The position numbers and the translations under genes were made by a program. Source: 2-01-FULL-33-17 sp964474375 (lineage in GTDB: Bacteria; Patescibacteriota; Minisyncoccia; Phycocordibacterales; UBA9973). Taken from it: DNA of 19,603 bases. Positions 14,688 to 19,603 of the stretch are shown piece after piece. A model generated the notes under the pieces. It made no database searches. It was given only the letters and a program-made list of their open reading frames with translations, and was not told where the DNA came from. Location: assembly GCA_964474375.1 (NCBI GenBank), contig CAYYSG010000014.1, positions 1-19,603 of the forward strand. The letters are read 5' to 3'. Position 1 is the stretch's first letter. Every line of letters starts with the position of its first letter.

Positions 14688-14722
14688 GAGCGTTCAGGCA
14701 TTAAGTCTGGGCGCTCTTTACT
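14688..14722 (+). terminator. terminator-like hairpin upstream of the rplJ promoter
   Basis: GAGCGTTCAG (14688-14697) pairs with CTGGGCGCTC (14707-14716) with two G-U pairs, then TTTACTTTG. It sits directly before the -10 of the rplJL transcript, isolating that operon from upstream transcription. The T-run is interrupted, so strength is uncertain. Confidence 0.6.
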
Positions 14723-14727
14723 TTGTA

Positions 14728-14733
14728 TATAAT
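14728..14733 (+). promoter_or_regulatory. -10 box of the rplJ-rplL operon
   Basis: A perfect TATAAT (14728-14733) predicts a start near 14740, shortly before the L10 leader structure. The -35 region falls in the terminator hairpin and has no good match. Confidence 0.55.
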
Positions 14734-14754
14734 CTATGCTAAAGTCTGTGTATT

Positions 14755-14856
14755 GGCTGTAGACAGCAGGCGAAAAATAAGCCCTGCCGAAGTCGAACTC
14801 ACGTACAAACACGTGGGATGACTACAGCCGCTCTGTCTAAAAAACAGAATTAGCGG
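14755..14856 (+). promoter_or_regulatory. ribosomal protein L10 leader (autoregulatory RNA)
   Basis: GGCTGTAG (14755-14762) closes with CTACAGCC (14822-14829). Inside is the hallmark kink-turn-like arm AGACAGCAGGCG ... GCCCTGCCGAAG (14761-14782) and a second arm CACGT...ACGTG. This matches the L10 leader that binds L10(L12)4 and represses rplJL in many bacteria. A following hairpin, CCGCT/CTGT (14828-14836) with ACAG/AGCGG (14844-14856) and a T-rich tail, shares two bases with the closing stem, so it could be an alternative attenuator (inference). Confidence 0.85.
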
Positions 14857-14873
14857 TTCATTTTTATTTATAT

Positions 14874-15362
14874 ATGGCAATTACACTTGCAAAGAAACAA
14901 TCTCAAGTATCAAATTTGAGCGATGTTATCAAAGGCAAGCAGTGTGTAGTATTTGTCGAATTCAGTAAGTTCACAGTAGCTGATACGAACGCGTTTCGTC
15001 GTCAGTTGCAAGGTGCTGATGTAACCTATACAGTTATCAAAAAGACGCTTGCAAAGCGTGTTATGGATACTATGGGCTACGTTGGAGAACACCCAGAACT
15101 TGCTGGACAAGTCGGTATAGCAACAAGTAACGACCCAATAGCAGCAGCTCGTGAAGTTTATAACTTTGCTAAAGCTAATGCCGGTACTGTATCTATCGTA
15201 GGTGGTGTTTACGAAAACACTTATCTAAGTAAAGATGCAATGATGGCTATTGCTACTATTCCAGGACGTGATGTTCTTTACACACAACTTGTATCAGTAC
15301 TCATTGCCCCAGTACAAAAATTTGCAACAGCTCTAAACGAGATTGCAAAGAAACAGGGCTAA
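14874..15362 (+). CDS. rplJ: 50S ribosomal protein L10
   Basis: 162 residues, normal length. L10 forms the base of the ribosomal stalk and binds L7/L12 dimers through its C-terminal helix. Recognisable features: MAITLAKKQSQVSNLSDVIKG (1-21), TVIKKTLAKRVM (53-64, the rRNA-binding KNTL-like region), IVGGVYEN (107-114), MMAIATIPGRDVL (121-133, matching LAxLPSRE) and the C-terminal helix LVSVLIAPVQKFATALNEIAKKQG, which docks L7/L12. It is preceded by the L10 leader and followed 43 bases later by rplL, the universal order. The ATG has AT-rich sequence upstream and no Shine-Dalgarno motif. Confidence 0.97.
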   Translation: MAITLAKKQSQVSNLSDVIKGKQCVVFVEFSKFTVADTNAFRRQLQGADVTYTVIKKTLAKRVMDTMGYVGEHPELAGQVGIATSNDPIAAAREVYNFAKANAGTVSIVGGVYENTYLSKDAMMAIATIPGRDVLYTQLVSVLIAPVQKFATALNEIAKKQG

Positions 15363-15380
15363 TCCGCTTCGGCGAGATTA
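15360..15380 (+). other. UUCG-capped hairpin at the rplJ stop codon
   Basis: TAATC-CGC (15360-15367), loop TTCG, GCG-a-GATTA (15372-15380): eight pairs with one bulged A. It begins at the stop codon of rplJ and sits in the rplJ-rplL gap, where it may affect coupling, processing or the excess of L7/L12 over L10 (inference). Confidence 0.6.
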
Positions 15381-15405
15381 ATATACTAGTAACTAATTAA
15401 TTATT

Positions 15406-15798
15406 ATGGAAGAAACAAAAGTAATGGTTCCAGAAAAATTTGCTGGAATCGTATCACAAATAGAAGGCATGTCAGTTCTTGACTTACACGAGCTTGTAAA
15501 AGTTCTTGAAGAAAAGTTCGATGTCAAAGCAGGTGCTATGGTAGCAGCAGCCGGCGCAGGTGCAGGAGAAGCAGCAGCTGATGACAAATCAGCTTTCACT
15601 GTAGTTCTTGCAGCAGCAGGCGAACAAAAGATCGCAGTTATGAAAGTAGTTAAAGAAGTTCTTGGTCTAGGTCTAAAGGAAGCTAAAGACATGGTAGACG
15701 GAGCTCCAAGTACAATCAAAGAAGGTCTTAAAAAAGAAGAAGCAGAAGCTCTAAAGAAACAGCTTGAAGAAGCAGGAGCAACTGTAGAACTTAAATAA
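15406..15798 (+). CDS. rplL: 50S ribosomal protein L7/L12
   Basis: 130 residues, normal length. The stalk protein recruits and activates translation GTPases. The N-terminal dimerisation helices (about 8-40: EKFAGIVSQIEGMSVLDLHELVKVLEEKFDV) are followed by an Ala/Gly-rich hinge (about 41-58) and the conserved C-terminal domain (about 61-130: FTVVLAAAGEQKIAVMKVVKEVLGLGLKEAKDMVDGAPSTIKEG and AGATVELK). The region that contacts elongation factors is intact. It is the second gene of the operon behind rplJ and ends at a strong terminator. Codon choice is strongly restricted, like rplJ and the S-layer-like gene. Confidence 0.98.
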   Translation: MEETKVMVPEKFAGIVSQIEGMSVLDLHELVKVLEEKFDVKAGAMVAAAGAGAGEAAADDKSAFTVVLAAAGEQKIAVMKVVKEVLGLGLKEAKDMVDGAPSTIKEGLKKEEAEALKKQLEEAGATVELK

Positions 15799-15821
15799 TC
15801 AAAATTTATAAAATTTTGTAA

Positions 15822-15860
15822 AAACAAAAACCTCTCACACGAGAGGTTTTTGTTTTTTTT
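15822..15860 (+). terminator. intrinsic terminator of the rplJ-rplL operon
   Basis: AAACAAAAACCTCTC (15822-15836), loop ACAC, GAGAGGTTTTTGTTT (15841-15855), then a T-run. Perfect 15-bp stem, symmetric enough to act in both directions. Confidence 0.93.
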
Positions 15861-15887
15861 GACAGATCTGATTTAAAGTAGTAGTCT
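15859..15887 (+). promoter_or_regulatory. promoter of the gene at 15913
   Basis: Consensus TTGACA (15859-15864), a 17-base spacer and TAGTCT (15882-15887). The -35 starts in the last Ts of the rplL terminator. Start near 15894, leader about 19 bases. Confidence 0.7.
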
Positions 15888-15912
15888 AATAAAGAATAAA
15901 AATATTTAAGTT

Positions 15913-16473
15913 ATGTCTACAAAAAAACAACTACAAATCGTTGGTAACCCAGAATTGAGTACATTTGAAAATCAAATCGGACAAATACCTTTCGAAAAAA
16001 CGAAGATAGCTAATAAGCTAAAAAACATGACTCTATTTTCTCTATTAGTTTTCGAGAAAAACCATGTTAATGACATTGTTTCCGTAGCATTTTCTGGTAC
16101 TGAAGACGAAGCTTTTTCTGTAACTAACGCAATGTCCAATCAGTTTCAAAATTTGAAAGTCCCGGTGGGTGCGGTAATTGCATGTAATTTCCCTGTTGAT
16201 TTAATCAACGTGAAAACAATTTTCGAGGCAGATATTAGTGTCCAGATTTCAGGTATTATTTGTCCTAGAATCGATGAGCAAGCAGCAGGGTTTCTTTTAA
16301 CCCGTAACGAGAATTGCTTTATCTTCACTGATTCTATTTTGTCTCCTAAAAGAGAGAAAGAGGAATTTACAAAAATCCTGATCTCGAATGATTCTATTAT
16401 TCCTAAATTGTTTAGTGATTCTGGGCTTAAATATCCGGAATTAACCATTCGTAAGGCCTTAGAGTTATTTTAA
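15913..16473 (+). CDS. hypothetical protein (186 aa), purC-adjacent
   Basis: 186 residues, no signal peptide or membrane segment, mixed alpha/beta pattern with alternating hydrophobic strands (LFSLLVFEK, DIVSVAFSG, VPVGAVIACNFP, VQISGIICPR, AAGFLLTR, NCFIFTDSIL). Presumably a soluble cytoplasmic protein. A run of acidic/small residues, FSGTEDEAFSV (59-69), could be a ligand loop, but no catalytic signature is recognisable. It has its own consensus promoter, starting in the rplL terminator, and its own terminator, so it is a single-gene unit. The next gene is purC, also alone. A nucleotide-related role is possible only by proximity. Codon use is loose and AT-rich, unlike the adjacent ribosomal genes. 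Confidence 0.8.
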   Translation: MSTKKQLQIVGNPELSTFENQIGQIPFEKTKIANKLKNMTLFSLLVFEKNHVNDIVSVAFSGTEDEAFSVTNAMSNQFQNLKVPVGAVIACNFPVDLINVKTIFEADISVQISGIICPRIDEQAAGFLLTRNENCFIFTDSILSPKREKEEFTKILISNDSIIPKLFSDSGLKYPELTIRKALELF

Positions 16474-16496
16474 AAACTAGCAACAAAGAATTTATT

Positions 16497-16526
16497 AAGC
16501 CGGCAAGTTATACTTGCCGGCTTTTT
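16497..16526 (+). terminator. intrinsic terminator after the 186-residue gene
   Basis: AAGCCGGCAAG (16497-16507), loop TTATA, CTTGCCGGCTT (16513-16523), then TTT. Perfect 11-bp stem. Confidence 0.93.
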
Positions 16527-16552
16527 GACTATTCGAATATTTCATGTAGAAT
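16525..16552 (+). promoter_or_regulatory. promoter of purC
   Basis: TTGACT (16525-16530), a 16-base spacer ending in TG and TAGAAT (16547-16552). As at 15859, the -35 starts in the T-tract of the preceding terminator. Leader about 25 bases. Confidence 0.6.
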
Positions 16553-16583
16553 CTATAAAAATAAAAATTTAATCAATAATATT

Positions 16584-17561
16584 ATGAATAATTTAAACAA
16601 CACCCCACAGCTAGAGTTCGTTGGACAAACAGGTTTTTATCGAGGTAAAGTTAGAGATGTTTACGAAATTGGTAATGTCTTGGCTATTTTGTCCACTGAC
16701 AGAATTTCCGCCTACGACCAGGTCTTTCCATTTAAGGTAAAACATAAAGGTCAAGTTTTGACTGAGATTTCAAATTACATGTTTGCTGGAACAGCAGATA
16801 TCTGTCCAAATCATTTGATCGATGATAAACCACCAGCACCCAATGCTGTTATGGCTTACAAATGTGAGCAATTCAAAGTTGAAGTCATTGTACGAGGTAA
16901 CTTGTGTGGTAGTGCATGGCGTCAATACAAAGACGGCAACAGGTTGATTTGTGGAGTTCGAATCCCAAACGGTTTAAAAGAAAATGATTTTTTACCACAG
17001 CCAATCTTAACACCAACAACCAAGGAAAAAGTAGGGAAGCATGATCAAGATATTTCTGAAATTGAAATCCTTAATTCCGGACTCGTTGGTAAAAATGATT
17101 GGGACCAAATACGTGAATATGCTCTGGCATTGTTCATAAGAGGCTCCAGTATTGCTAACCAAAAAGGTTTAGTTTTAGCTGATACTAAATATGAATTTGG
17201 TAAATTACAAAACAAAGAAATTCGTCTGACTGACGAAGTTAATACCCCTGATTCATCACGGTATTTTTATTTGGAAGGGTTTGAAGAAAATCAAGAAAAA
17301 GGTTTACCACAGAGAGATTTGTCAAAAGAATTTTTCCGTAAAATTTTAGCTAAAAAAGGATTCACCGGTAAACCGCATCAAGAATTACCAAAATTCAACA
17401 ATTCTGAAATTTTAGAAATCCAGGCAATTTATTTTGAAATCTTTGAAAAAATCATGGGACGCCCAATAGTGCCAAGCTCATTGTTTGATAGCGAAACCCA
17501 AGATGCAATTCAGAGAAGACTTGATTATTATAAAAAAATATCCCAGCAGGGTGCTTTCTAG
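16584..17561 (+). CDS. purC: phosphoribosylaminoimidazole-succinocarboxamide synthase (SAICAR synthase)
   Basis: 325 residues, the longer (yeast Ade1-like) form rather than the roughly 240-residue E. coli form. It joins CAIR and aspartate using ATP to make SAICAR in purine biosynthesis. Motifs in order: GKVRDVY (21-27), LSTDRISAYD (36-45), VRGNLCGSAW (103-112), TPTTKEKVGKHD (143-154), LADTKYEFG (198-206), DEVNTPDSSRY (217-227). All key regions are intact. No other purine gene is in the window, and most CPR genomes lack the full pathway, so this may be a remnant, a salvage-linked step or an acquired gene. It is a single-gene unit with its own promoter and terminator. Codon use is relaxed and AT-rich. 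Confidence 0.95.
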   Translation: MNNLNNTPQLEFVGQTGFYRGKVRDVYEIGNVLAILSTDRISAYDQVFPFKVKHKGQVLTEISNYMFAGTADICPNHLIDDKPPAPNAVMAYKCEQFKVEVIVRGNLCGSAWRQYKDGNRLICGVRIPNGLKENDFLPQPILTPTTKEKVGKHDQDISEIEILNSGLVGKNDWDQIREYALALFIRGSSIANQKGLVLADTKYEFGKLQNKEIRLTDEVNTPDSSRYFYLEGFEENQEKGLPQRDLSKEFFRKILAKKGFTGKPHQELPKFNNSEILEIQAIYFEIFEKIMGRPIVPSSLFDSETQDAIQRRLDYYKKISQQGAF

Positions 17562-17582
17562 TTTAAATTAAATCTATTATCT

Positions 17583-17611
17583 AAAAGCCCGGCTTTATGT
17601 CGGGCTTTTTG
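17583..17611 (+). terminator. intrinsic terminator of purC
   Basis: AAAAGCCCG (17583-17591), loop GCTTTATGT, CGGGCTTTTT (17601-17610). Nine paired bases plus T-tract. Confidence 0.92.
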
Positions 17612-17624
17612 CTTGTGTATAAAT

Positions 17625-17668
17625 CCCGCCCTGGGGCTATGGAATAGGGCGGGTATATATGGTAATCT
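17625..17668 (+). promoter_or_regulatory. GC-rich inverted repeat and -10 box before the winged-helix/nucleotidyltransferase gene
   Basis: CCCGCCCT (17625-17632) and AGGGCGGG (17646-17653) form a perfect 8+8 inverted repeat with a 13-base centre. A -10-like TAATCT (17663-17668) lies six bases before ATG 17675, so the right arm covers the -35 to -10 spacer. It is unusually GC-rich for this region and lacks a T-tract, favouring an operator over a terminator. Confidence 0.5.
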
Positions 17669-17674
17669 ATTTGT

Positions 17675-18292
17675 ATGGAACGCCTCGGAATACTGTTTGG
17701 ATCTATTGCCAGAGTGAAATTAATGCGTCATTTCTTAATGAACCCCGACGTAAAATTTACCGTAAAAGAATTAGCCACAAGGTCTAAGGTCTCTCTTTCT
17801 TCTGCGCGCAAGGAAATACTGGTTTTGAAAAAATGCGATTTAATCAAAGACGCTATAGCTAATGTCCTGTCTAAAAATGGCACCATAAAGAAAACCAAAG
17901 CCGTGACACTCAACACTGTATTTCCATACCGCACAACACTAGGGGATTTACTACTGCAGCCTCAGACTATAGACAAGCCAGCCATAACTCGCAGATTCAA
18001 GCAAATCGGCAAAATCAAACTACTAGTTATTTCTGGAATTCTAACGGGGTCCGAGGATTCACGTGTAGATCTATTAATTGTCGGCAAAGATGTAGATACT
18101 AAAAAATTAGAACGCGCTATGCGTGATGTCGAAGCCGACGTCGGTAGGGAATTATCCTATGCGGCTTTTGATACTGACGATTTTATATACCGAATGAACA
18201 TGTACGACAAGCTAATTGCTGATGTTTTGGACTATCCGCACGAAAGACTTATCGACTCATTGTCCGTCTCGACCCGAAGAACCGTAAATTAG
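17675..18292 (+). CDS. winged-helix protein with degenerate nucleotidyltransferase-like domain (putative regulator)
   Basis: 205 residues. The N-terminal part (about 5-62) is an ArsR-like winged helix: SIARVKLMRHFLMNPDVKFTVKELATRSKVSLSSARKEILVLKKCDLI. Residues about 112-170 resemble a minimal nucleotidyltransferase fold, with ISGILTGSEDSRVDLLIVG (119-137) in place of the usual GSxARGxxxxxSDIDLLV; the second catalytic Asp is kept in VDLLI but the GS-R portion is altered, so catalysis is doubtful. Such fusions are common in CPR genomes and are presumed transcription regulators. It probably binds the inverted repeat just upstream (inference). It is transcribed alone between purC and an MscS-like gene. 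Confidence 0.8.
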   Translation: MERLGILFGSIARVKLMRHFLMNPDVKFTVKELATRSKVSLSSARKEILVLKKCDLIKDAIANVLSKNGTIKKTKAVTLNTVFPYRTTLGDLLLQPQTIDKPAITRRFKQIGKIKLLVISGILTGSEDSRVDLLIVGKDVDTKKLERAMRDVEADVGRELSYAAFDTDDFIYRMNMYDKLIADVLDYPHERLIDSLSVSTRRTVN

Positions 18293-18312
18293 CCTTATTT
18301 TGAGTTATCCAC

Positions 18313-18339
18313 ATTGCCCGTCAAAATCGGGCAATTTTA
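18313..18339 (+). terminator. intrinsic terminator after the winged-helix/nucleotidyltransferase gene
   Basis: ATTGCCCG (18313-18320), loop TCAAAAT, CGGGCAAT (18328-18335), then TTT. Confidence 0.85.
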
Positions 18340-18351
18340 GGTAATTATTGC

Positions 18352-18373
18352 TATAATGGGACTATTAATAGTC
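18352..18373 (+). promoter_or_regulatory. -10 box and start-site palindrome of the MscS-like gene
   Basis: A perfect TATAAT (18352-18357), then the perfect 14-bp palindrome GACTATTAATAGTC (18360-18373) covering the expected start near 18364. The palindrome may be an operator or a 5' end hairpin. The leader is about 43 bases, AT-rich, without a Shine-Dalgarno sequence. Confidence 0.55.
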
Positions 18374-18406
18374 GATTATTGTTAATAAATTTATTAAATT
18401 ATAAAT

Positions 18407-19099
18407 ATGGAAGTTCTAAATACTTGGGCTGATGTGTTCCGCATTTCATTCCAAAGCGTAACTATTGGTGTCATTGATTTTTTGCCAAAACTACTTTTGG
18501 CTCTTATAACTTTTGCTGTCGGTTGGATTTTTGCTGGTATCGTATCACGCGGTATAGAGTCACTGTCTATCAAGACAAAATTCGAAAAGCTTTTTGAACA
18601 AGCTGGTATTACAAGTTCTTTACATAAAGTCGGTGTACATTTTTCTGCTGGTCGTTTGATCGGTGAAATAGTTCGCTGGGTTATCATCGTTGTATTCCTA
18701 ATACCATCACTGGAATTAGTTGGTTTATCTGAAATTACAGCACTATTAAAATCAGCAGCTCTTGATTACTTGCCAAAGGTAGTTCTTGCTGCACTTGTAT
18801 TAGTAGTCGCAGCTGTTATTGCTGAAGGTATGCAAAAAGCAGTAGCTACAGCAGCTGGTGCAGCTAGTGTAAAGTCAGCTAAAACACTAGGTACATTTGT
18901 TAAATATGTTATCTGGGTTTTTGCAGTATTAATTGCACTAACTGAACTAGGTATTGCTTCAACATTGATCTACATCGTTCTTATTGGATTAGTAGGAATG
19001 TTCGCAGTAGGGGGTGCTATCGCTATCGGTATCGGTGGTAAAGAAATAGCTTCTGATCTACTAAACAAGCTCCGTGAAGAGTTCCGCTCAAGACGCTAA
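18407..19099 (+). CDS. MscS-related conserved TM-helix membrane protein
   Basis: 230 residues with about five hydrophobic segments (about 25-47, 86-106, 121-142, 162-180 and 183-210). Repeated elements such as LPKLLLALITFAVGWIFAGIVSRGIESL (26-53) and YLPKVVLAALVLVVAAVIAEGMQKAV (121-146) match the TM_helix family found in relatives of the small-conductance mechanosensitive channel. The end AIAIGIGGKEIASDLLNKLREEF (204-226) is typical of this group. The cytoplasmic beta domain of full MscS is absent, so channel activity is uncertain; an ion-conducting or membrane-stress role is inferred from the family. Codon use is restricted as in the highly expressed genes. It is a single-gene unit with a strong terminator. 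Confidence 0.85.
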   Translation: MEVLNTWADVFRISFQSVTIGVIDFLPKLLLALITFAVGWIFAGIVSRGIESLSIKTKFEKLFEQAGITSSLHKVGVHFSAGRLIGEIVRWVIIVVFLIPSLELVGLSEITALLKSAALDYLPKVVLAALVLVVAAVIAEGMQKAVATAAGAASVKSAKTLGTFVKYVIWVFAVLIALTELGIASTLIYIVLIGLVGMFAVGGAIAIGIGGKEIASDLLNKLREEFRSRR

Positions 19100-19133
19100 T
19101 AGGCCTAATAAATACAAGGAATTAGTACAAATA

Positions 19134-19173
19134 CAAGTCCCCAGTCGGTTATCCGGCTGGGGACTTGACTTTT
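19134..19173 (+). terminator. strong intrinsic terminator of the MscS-like gene
   Basis: A 15-bp stem, 19134-19148 with 19153-19167 (CAAGTCCCCAG/CTGGGGACTTG extended by TCGG/CCGG, one G-U), loop TTAT, then ACTTTTATT. Confidence 0.9.
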
Positions 19174-19236
19174 ATTGGCGTTTAGGATAGACTCTTCCTA
19201 TCGATATGTTTACAAGTAATTACAAGCAAATGGTTC

Positions 19237-19303
19237 GCGGTTAAAGACACTGCTCATTTTTTGAAGTAATGTCTACCGCCAAAGTTTGAGCGGTTTTTAT
19301 TTT
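19237..19303 (+). promoter_or_regulatory. attenuator-like mutually exclusive hairpins
   Basis: ACCGC (19275-19279) can pair two ways. In one, GCGGT (19237-19241) plus AGACA (19245-19249) pair with TGTCT-ACCGC (19270-19279), a 10-pair antiterminator. In the other, ACCGC-CAAA (19275-19283) pairs with TTTG-a-GCGGT (19285-19294), followed by TTTTATTTT, a proper terminator. The terminator is solid; switching is inferred. Bases 19168-19236 contain only a small GATAG/CTATC hairpin and no gene. Confidence 0.5.
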
Positions 19304-19313
19304 GTCCATATCG

Positions 19314-19344
19314 GTGCGGAAATGCACTTTGAAAACTATATAAT
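19314..19344 (+). promoter_or_regulatory. putative promoter of the 3'-end structured RNA
   Basis: A perfect TATAAT (19339-19344) with GTGCGG (19314-19319), 19 bases upstream, resembling the TTGCGG -35 boxes at 5244 and 10730. Start near 19351. Confidence 0.5.
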
Positions 19345-19350
19345 AGAATG

Positions 19351-19603
19351 CAAGTATTCTCGTGTGATTTTCCGATACTGTGGTACGACATCATGGTATT
19401 CGGGTCTTTTCTCACACGAGATGTAGGTAAAATAAAATTACTGTAAACAATTCCGGGTAGTTTTAGACGAAAGTTTAATTCTACTAAGAAATTAATTAGA
19501 GAAACAAATCATGTACTTACGAATAAGTATATGTCGTTCATTTTTAAAAATGAATTAGATACAATGTGGTGTATATGGTTCCTGATAGGAACCAAGAGCA
19601 TAT
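19351..19603 (+). ncRNA. structured leader or candidate RNA, cut by the window end
   Basis: No reading frame, several strong stems: CTCGTGTGA (19359-19367) with TCACACGAG (19412-19420), enclosing CCGATAC (19372-19378) with GTATTCGG (19396-19403, one bulge); TACTTA (19514-19519), loop CGAA, TAAGTA (19524-19529); TTCATTTTT (19537-19545) with AAAAATGAA (19546-19554), a loopless palindrome; TGGTTCC (19576-19582), loop TGATA, GGAACCA (19588-19594). It resembles the leader before the S-layer-like gene in style; the gene it might precede is outside the window. Confidence 0.45.

Noticed and set aside
14688..14722. tRNA-like element
   Set aside because: The stem pattern fits a simple hairpin with T-rich tail; no TTCGA loop, anticodon arm or acceptor pairing was found.

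Overview
The window looks like a chromosomal segment of a Candidate Phyla Radiation bacterium (Patescibacteria, most likely a Parcubacteria-type lineage). This is inferred from the gene content and style: an ftsK - small membrane protein - recA - cytochrome b5-like cluster, a very large secreted protein with a peptidoglycan-binding domain and Cys-paired GGSLPAGC repeats, many single-pass membrane proteins, AT-rich spacers, and starts without Shine-Dalgarno sequences. No rRNA, tRNA or CRISPR array was seen.

Layout. Positions 56-4189 (minus strand) hold a tight cluster: ftsK, a one-helix membrane protein, recA and a membrane-anchored cytochrome b5-like protein. A divergent promoter region (4190-4404) with GGACAT/ATGTCC palindromes leads to a plus-strand gene for a helical plus winged-helix protein (4405-5205). 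Next comes about 600 bases without a gene but dense in stem-loops (5280-5874). It reads as one long structured leader, or a separate large RNA, in front of the predicted S-layer-like protein (5875-9246). This is followed by a one-helix membrane protein (9405-9920).

Positions 9933-10708 form a REP/RAYT unit: a single-domain HUH (Y1) transposase gene with four identical 23-bp palindromes, two upstream, one inside the reading frame and one at the stop codon. Positions 10773-14443 carry envelope genes: two tiny membrane proteins, a 960-residue secreted protein joining a beta-helix-like region to an LCAT-type lipase domain and a charged tail, and a multi-pass membrane protein.

Positions 14444-14873 have no gene but contain a terminator, a strongly nested hairpin, a second terminator-like hairpin and the L10 leader. 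The leader controls rplJ-rplL (14874-15798). After that come an unrecognised gene (15913-16473), an isolated purC (16584-17561), a winged-helix/nucleotidyltransferase-like regulator (17675-18292) and a membrane protein of the MscS-related TM-helix family (18407-19099). The last 500 bases hold a terminator, an attenuator-like pair of alternative hairpins, a promoter and the start of another structured RNA cut by the window edge.

Functionally the window mixes DNA maintenance (RecA, FtsK), translation (L10, L7/L12), one purine step (PurC) and cell-surface functions (S-layer-like protein, lipase, membrane proteins). The most unusual content is RNA-level: several structured non-coding stretches that match no family I could recognise except the L10 leader.
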